A program made the translations under genes and the position numbers. A model generated the notes under the pieces. It searched no databases. It saw only the letters and a program-made list of their open reading frames with translations, and was not told the DNA's origin. A DNA stretch of 64,000 nt, taken from Hydrangea macrophylla. Its lineage: Eukaryota > Streptophyta > Magnoliopsida > Cornales > Hydrangeaceae. The DNA lies in assembly GCA_033977485.1 (NCBI GenBank), contig CM066998.1, forward strand, positions 56,696,274 to 56,760,273. Reading direction: 5' to 3'. Positions 59,653 through 64,000 of this stretch are shown here, piece by piece (within the stretch, counting starts at the first letter, position 1; each line of letters starts with the position of its first letter).

Positions 59653-60460
59653 ATGGATACTTTCAATCCACTTGCTGTTATACTTAAAGAAAACAAACTT
59701 ACTGGACCAAACTATATAGACTGGAAAAGGAATTTGGATATTGTGTTAACTGCTGAAGAGTACAAGTTTGTGCTTACTCAAGAATGTCCTGAGCAACCTG
59801 GTGAGGGGCAACCGCTGAGGAAACCCAGACTCACAAGAAATGGGTCAAGGCTGATGAGATGGCGCGGTGTTACATTTTGGCATCCATGTCAAATGTTCTG
59901 CAACATCAGCATCAGTCAATGACCAGTGCCTATGACATGATGGAGAGCCTCCGAGAGATGTTCGAGGATCAAAGTCGTGCTGCTAGGCAGGTTGCTATGA
60001 AAGACTTGATGAACACAACCATGGCTGAGGGGACACCTGTAAGGGATCATGTTCTTAAGATGATATCTCTTCTTAATGAACTAGAGATCCTTGGAGCTGA
60101 AATCGACGGGGAAACCCAGGTCGATATCGTACTCCAGTCACTGCCAGAGTCTTTTAAGCAATTCTGCCTCAATTACAACATGAATAAATTTAAATATGCC
60201 TTGGCAGAGCTGCTTAAAGAACTTCAGGCAGCTGAGGGTCTCAACAGAAAGTCAGGGAGTGCTCTTGTGTTTGAGAAATGTTCTACTTCAAAGCCGAAAG
60301 GCAAGAAGAAAATGAAAAAGACTCAAAAGAAGGCCGCGGGTCCTCCGCCAATCCAAAGGCCACGAGGATAACTGGGAAAGCCTAAAGGCAAATGTTTTGT
60401 TTGCAAGCAGCCAGGACACTGGAAGAAGCAATGTCCAGTTTATCTCGCCAGACAGAACAA
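59653..60460 (+). pseudogene. Copia gag with zinc knuckle, frameshifted
   Basis: The start MDTFNPLAVILKENKLTGPN and DWKRNLDIVLTAEEYKFVL are typical copia capsid sequence. A shift at about 59815-59860 moves the frame to 59859-60371 (MARCYILASMSNVLQHQHQ, then MKDLMNTTMAEGTPVRDHVL). TAA at 60368-60370 precedes the CCHC knuckle CFVCKQPGHWKKQC (60393-60434) in the same frame. A splice-acceptor-like TTCTCAG lies just before the start. gag forms the particle and packages RNA; this copy cannot do so unaided. Confidence 0.9.
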
Positions 60461-60520
60461 TCAAGGTAAATCTCATTACTAGTTGTTGAATCGTGTTTAG
60501 CGGTCCGATCTACCGGTACC

Positions 60521-60940
60521 TGGTGTGTAGATACGGGAGCCACTGATCATGTATGCAATTCTTTGCAGGGGTTCCAGGGAACCAGGCAGCTCAGTGATGG
60601 AGAGATTTATCTATATATGGGAAATGCTACGAGAGTAGTAGTAGTTGCAGTAGGAGATCTACATCTTAGTTTTGGTAGAGATAGGAATTTAATATTAAGA
60701 AATTGCTTTTATGTACCTTCTATTAGAAGGAATTTAGTTTCAGTTTCTAGTTTAGTAAAGAATGGATATTCAATTCATTTTAATAAAGTAGTAGTTATTA
60801 AAGAAAATAAACGTTTTATTTGTTCTGGTCAATTGGTGGATGATCTTTATATTATAAATCCTCTCTCTCCTATACTGCAACTTAATGAATTGAATAACAC
60901 AATAGTTCGCCATTTAAGAGAAAAGAACCTTCGAGGATGA
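60521..60940 (+). pseudogene. Copia protease segment
   Basis: WCVDTGATDHVC (60521-60556) carries the catalytic D of the DTGA motif, coded at 60530-60532. The same frame runs on to a TGA at 60940 (LILRNCFYVPSIRRNLVSVS, the region before integrase). The next domain continues in another frame. Confidence 0.87.
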
Positions 60941-61789
60941 ACCAAACGCATCTTTGGCACTTACGCCTTGGTCATATTAATTTGAAAAGGATTCAAAGAC
61001 TGGTTCAAAATGGGCCATTAGGCTCATTGGAAGTGGAGGCACTTCCAGTTTGTGAATCCTGCTTGGAAGGTAAAATGACCAAGAGGCCATTCTCGGCCAA
61101 GGGCTATAGAGCAAAAGAGCCGTTGGAACTAGTTCACTGTGATTTGTGTGGTCCTATGACTGTCCAAGCAAGAGGGGGATTTGAGTACTTTGTCACTTTC
61201 ATCGATGATTACTCAAGGTATGGGTACAATTTTTTTGATGCGGCGTAAGTCTGAATGCTTTGAGAAATTCAAAGACTTCAAGGCTGAAACGGAGAAGCAT
61301 CTAGGTAAATGTATCAAGACACTACGATCTGATCGTGGTGGAGAGTACCTCTTGGGAGAGTTTAGGGAATACTTATTGGAGCAAGGGATTACATCCCAAT
61401 TGTCTGCACCCCGTATGCCTCAGCAGAACGGTGTGGCAGAAAGAAGGAACAGGACTCTTATGGACATGGTAAGATCTATGATGAGTTATTCGGATTTACC
61501 AATTTCCTTTTGGGGACACGCATTAGAGACAGCCGCATACATTCTAAACTTGGTACCATCTAAGTCAGTACCTACTACTCCCACGGAATTGTGGACTGGG
61601 CGAAAGCCTAGTCTGCGGCATGTTCGGATCTGGGGTCGTCCAGCACATGTGCTGAAAGGGAACGCAGAAAAGTTGGAATCAAGAACAGAAGTATGTTTCT
61701 TTGTTGGGTATCCAAGAGGAACTAAAGGTGGTCTGTTTTATAGTCCTAAGGTCATAAGGTTATTGTTAGCACCAATGCCACATTCTTAG
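60937..61789 (+). pseudogene. Copia integrase, frameshifted
   Basis: A HHCC zinc-binding domain (HLWHLRLGH... and CESCLEGK) and the start of the core ([21 protein letters not shown]) lie in 60937-61248. A shift near 61220 leads to 61181-61789 with [10 protein letters not shown] and the catalytic E in [11 protein letters not shown]. Integrase inserts the DNA copy into the host chromosome. The stop at 61787-61789 separates it from the RT frame. Confidence 0.9.
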
Positions 61790-61803
61790 AAGAGGACTAT
61801 GTT

Positions 61804-63186
61804 ATGGACCACAAGCCCAGAAGCCGTATTGTTCTAGAGGAAATGAGAGGAAAGTCACCGACATATACTTCTTCGATACCAACGGTACAAGAAGAAATAC
61901 CACAAGAAAGAGTTATCGATATTCCATTACCACGTCGTAGTGGGAGGATTATCGAAACTCGTGTAGATCCCGAACCAACCATTAACACGCAGGTTCCTGA
62001 ACCAGTACAACGTGTAGATAATGGTGTATTAGGATCAGAATCTTCACAACGAAATATCAGTGATGCACAGATACGGGTTGTGCCTCGTCGTAGTGGGAGG
62101 GTTATTATTCAACCTGACCGGTATATGTTCTTGGGAGAGTCTTATGACCGGGTCCCTGATGAACAAGGTACCGACCCCTGTAACTACAATGAAGCACTCC
62201 AAGATAAAGATGCAGATCTTTGGCAAAAGGCTATGAAGTCTGAAATGGAGTCCATGTACTCCAATCAAGTCTGGGATCTTGTAGAACCACCCAATGAAAT
62301 AAAACCCATTGGATATAAGTGGATCTATAAGAAGAAGAGAGGAGCAGACGGTAAGGTGGAAACCTTTAAAGCAAGGCTTGTTGCGAAAGGGTTCACTAAA
62401 AAAAAAGGAATTGATTATGAGGAAACTTTTTCGCCGGTGGCAATGCTGAAGTCTATTCGGATTCTCTTATCCATTGCTGCACATTTCGATTATGAAATTT
62501 GGCAAATGGATGTCAAGACAGCATTTCTAAATGGGAATCTTGACAAGCGCATCTATATGATGCAACCAGACGGGTTCATTGCGAAGGGCCAAGAACACAT
62601 GTTGTGCAAGCTTAAGAAGTCCATTTATGGACTTAAGCAGGCATCTAGGTCTTGGAATATCCGCTTTGATCAAGCAATCAAGTCTTTTGGTTTTGATCAA
62701 TGTGCGGATGAATCTTGTGTGTACAAGAAACATGATGGAAGAGTGGTGGTGTTCTTATTACTATATGTGGATGATATCTTGCTAATCGGAAACGATGTGG
62801 GGATATTATCTTCTGTAAGGGTATGGTTATCCAGTCAATTCGATATGAAGGACTTGGGAGAAGCCGGTCAAATCCTAGGGATCAAGCTTATGCGAGATCG
62901 CAAGAATAGGATGTTGGGTTTGTCACAAGGCACTTATGTTGACAATATTCTTGCAAGGTTTAGCATGCAAGATTCCAAGAAGGGATTCCTTCCCTTCAGA
63001 CACGGAATTACTCTATCCAAGGATCAGTGTCCTAAGACACCTGATGAGATAGAAAAGATGAAGGCAGTTCCTTATACCTCGGCAGTAGGAAGCCTAATGT
63101 ATGCTATGCTATGTACTAGACCTGACATCTGCTTTGCTGTTGGCATGGTTAGTAGATATCAGTCTAATCCAGGGCAAGAACATTGA
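61804..63186 (+). CDS. Copia reverse transcriptase, long open frame (460 codons)
   Basis: The frame holds the whole RT: WQKAMKSEMESMYSNQVWDL, FKARLVAKGFTKKKGIDYEE, WQMDVKTAFLNGNLD, SIYGLKQASRSW and the catalytic LYVDDILLIG (near 62763). The C-terminal part is LMYAMLCTRPDICFAVG. It stops at a TGA (63184-63186), after which the same frame continues as RNase H, so the stop is a lesion and not a natural end. No gag or protease is fused to it. It is the best preserved part of the element. Confidence 0.9.
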   Translation: MDHKPRSRIVLEEMRGKSPTYTSSIPTVQEEIPQERVIDIPLPRRSGRIIETRVDPEPTINTQVPEPVQRVDNGVLGSESSQRNISDAQIRVVPRRSGRVIIQPDRYMFLGESYDRVPDEQGTDPCNYNEALQDKDADLWQKAMKSEMESMYSNQVWDLVEPPNEIKPIGYKWIYKKKRGADGKVETFKARLVAKGFTKKKGIDYEETFSPVAMLKSIRILLSIAAHFDYEIWQMDVKTAFLNGNLDKRIYMMQPDGFIAKGQEHMLCKLKKSIYGLKQASRSWNIRFDQAIKSFGFDQCADESCVYKKHDGRVVVFLLLYVDDILLIGNDVGILSSVRVWLSSQFDMKDLGEAGQILGIKLMRDRKNRMLGLSQGTYVDNILARFSMQDSKKGFLPFRHGITLSKDQCPKTPDEIEKMKAVPYTSAVGSLMYAMLCTRPDICFAVGMVSRYQSNPGQEH

Positions 63187-63192
63187 ACTACG

Positions 63193-63749
63193 GTGAAAAA
63201 TATTCTCAAGTACCTAAAAAGGACTCGAGACTATATGTTAGTTTACCAAGCAGACAGTCTTGTACCCATTGGGTACACAGATTCTGATTTTATGTCAGAT
63301 AGGGATTCCAGAAAGTCTACCTCAGGATATGTGTTTACCTTAGGAGGTGGAGCCATTACTTGGAGGAGTATCAAGCAGTCTTGTATTGCTGATTCTACCA
63401 TGGAAGCCGAGTATGTGGCTGCTTCAGAAGCCGCTAAGGAGGCCGTTTGGCTCAGAAACTTCCTTATGGATCTAAGAGTGGTACCTGTGTACAATCGGCT
63501 ATTACCCTTTATTGCGATAATAGCGGAGCGGTTGCTAACTCAAAGGAACCAAGGGCCCATAAGAAGGGAAAACACATTGAGCGTAAGTATCACCTGATAC
63601 GAGAGATCGTGCAAAGAGGTGATGTTGAAGTGACCAAGATAGCATCAGCAAATAACCTGGCAGATCCTTTCACCAAGAGCTTACCGGCCAAGACTTTTGA
63701 CAGTCATGTAGAAGGGATAGGAGTGAGGTGTGTCGCATCATGGCTTTGA
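63193..63749 (+). pseudogene. Copia RNase H, frameshifted
   Basis: The first frame has YTDSDFMSDRDSRKSTSGYV and ADSTMEAEYVAASEAAKEAV. A shift near 63490 moves to the frame with LYCDNSGAVANSKEPR and KHIERKYHLIREIV, ending SLPAKTFDSHVEGIGVRC before a TGA. RNase H removes RNA during replication. Confidence 0.9.
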
Positions 63750-63751
63750 GT

Positions 63752-63764
63752 CTAAGTGGGAGAT
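63752..63764 (+). other. Polypurine tract of the copia element
   Basis: CTAAGTGGGAGAT directly precedes the 3' LTR. AAGTGGGAGAT is the standard plant copia tract. Confidence 0.85.
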
Positions 63765-64000
63765 TGTTAGGGATATATACTAAAAGCCATGCTTTATGTA
63801 GTTGATTTATTATTCATTTAATAATAACAGTTAATCCATTTTTTTTTTAGAATCTGTGTGGGCAATGTTTGTATTATATTTTAATATTATGCATGTGTGT
63901 CTCTCATTCTATATAGTAGGTGGTTTGGTGTGTAGAGTTCGGCTTACACACAGAAGATCAGGCCATCAGATATTATAGAATGTAAGATTTTGGTTTACAG
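63765..64000 (+). mobile_element. 3' LTR of the copia element, first 236 bp
   Basis: Matches 56874-57109 without gaps, with five transitions. The remaining 1066 bp or so and the second target duplication lie beyond the window. Confidence 0.93.

Larger units (their letters stand above)
56874..64000 (+). mobile_element. Nearly complete Ty1/copia retrotransposon (Tnt1-like), 3' LTR cut by the window end
   Basis: 5' LTR 56874-58175, primer site, long leader, gag-pol in broken frames (59653-63749), polypurine tract, and a 3' LTR from 63765 that leaves the window. Order gag, protease, integrase, RT, RNase H is the copia order. The first 236 bp of the two LTRs differ at five positions, all transitions, with no indels, so the insertion is fairly young. 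Confidence 0.93.

Overview
The window is nuclear DNA of a flowering plant, almost certainly a eudicot. It has one seven-exon terpene synthase gene, is AT-rich, and is packed with plant-type LTR retrotransposons, a FAR1-type Mutator-like transposon, an Au-type SINE, LINE tails and small hairpin elements. The species cannot be told from the sequence alone. About four fifths of the window is mobile DNA, much of it nested.

Layout. 1-1297 is the 3' tail and 3' LTR of a Ty3-type element. It ends inside the first coding exon of a host gene that runs leftwards (1298-1594, with its 5' UTR intron and promoter up to about 2330). 3221-4180 and 15549 to about 18340 are two halves of one old minus-strand chromovirus. 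They were split by an 11.4-kb LTR element (4181-15548) with a 5-bp target duplication; the reading frame resumes exactly across the insertion. That inner element has long LTRs and an Arg-tRNA-type primer site (Ogre/Tat-like) but no gag-pol. It carries instead an intact LOB-domain (LBD) transcription factor ORF (7638-8741), a small membrane-protein ORF and tandem repeats. This is the most unusual object in the window.

18380-30026 holds pieces of a Ty1/copia element, a LINE-like tail, a plus-strand chromovirus pol with chromodomain and 2.2-kb LTR, and a minus-strand copia pol with a short LTR. 30729-38906 (minus) is the one apparently functional host gene: a TPS-g type terpene synthase (nerolidol/linalool synthase-like) with seven exons, canonical splice sites and a predicted 544-residue product. 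Its 4.5-kb last intron is filled with hairpin elements and an LTR remnant.

39.7-54.05 kb is a Mutator-like (MULE) complex. It contains a broken FAR1/MULE transposase (47450-49668), a convergent gene joining an HMG box to a transposon-associated domain (52697 to about 50225, minus), three decayed antisense copies of an unidentified accessory ORF, and long arrays of about 30-bp repeats. 54.1-56.87 kb has only small elements. 56874 to the window end is a nearly complete, fairly young Ty1/copia element of the Tnt1-like type whose 3' LTR runs off the window.

How things work together: the retroelements are mostly dead. Apart from the terpene synthase, the long intact reading frame that stands out is the LBD ORF inside the non-autonomous element. 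It may be a captured host regulator or an element-encoded protein.
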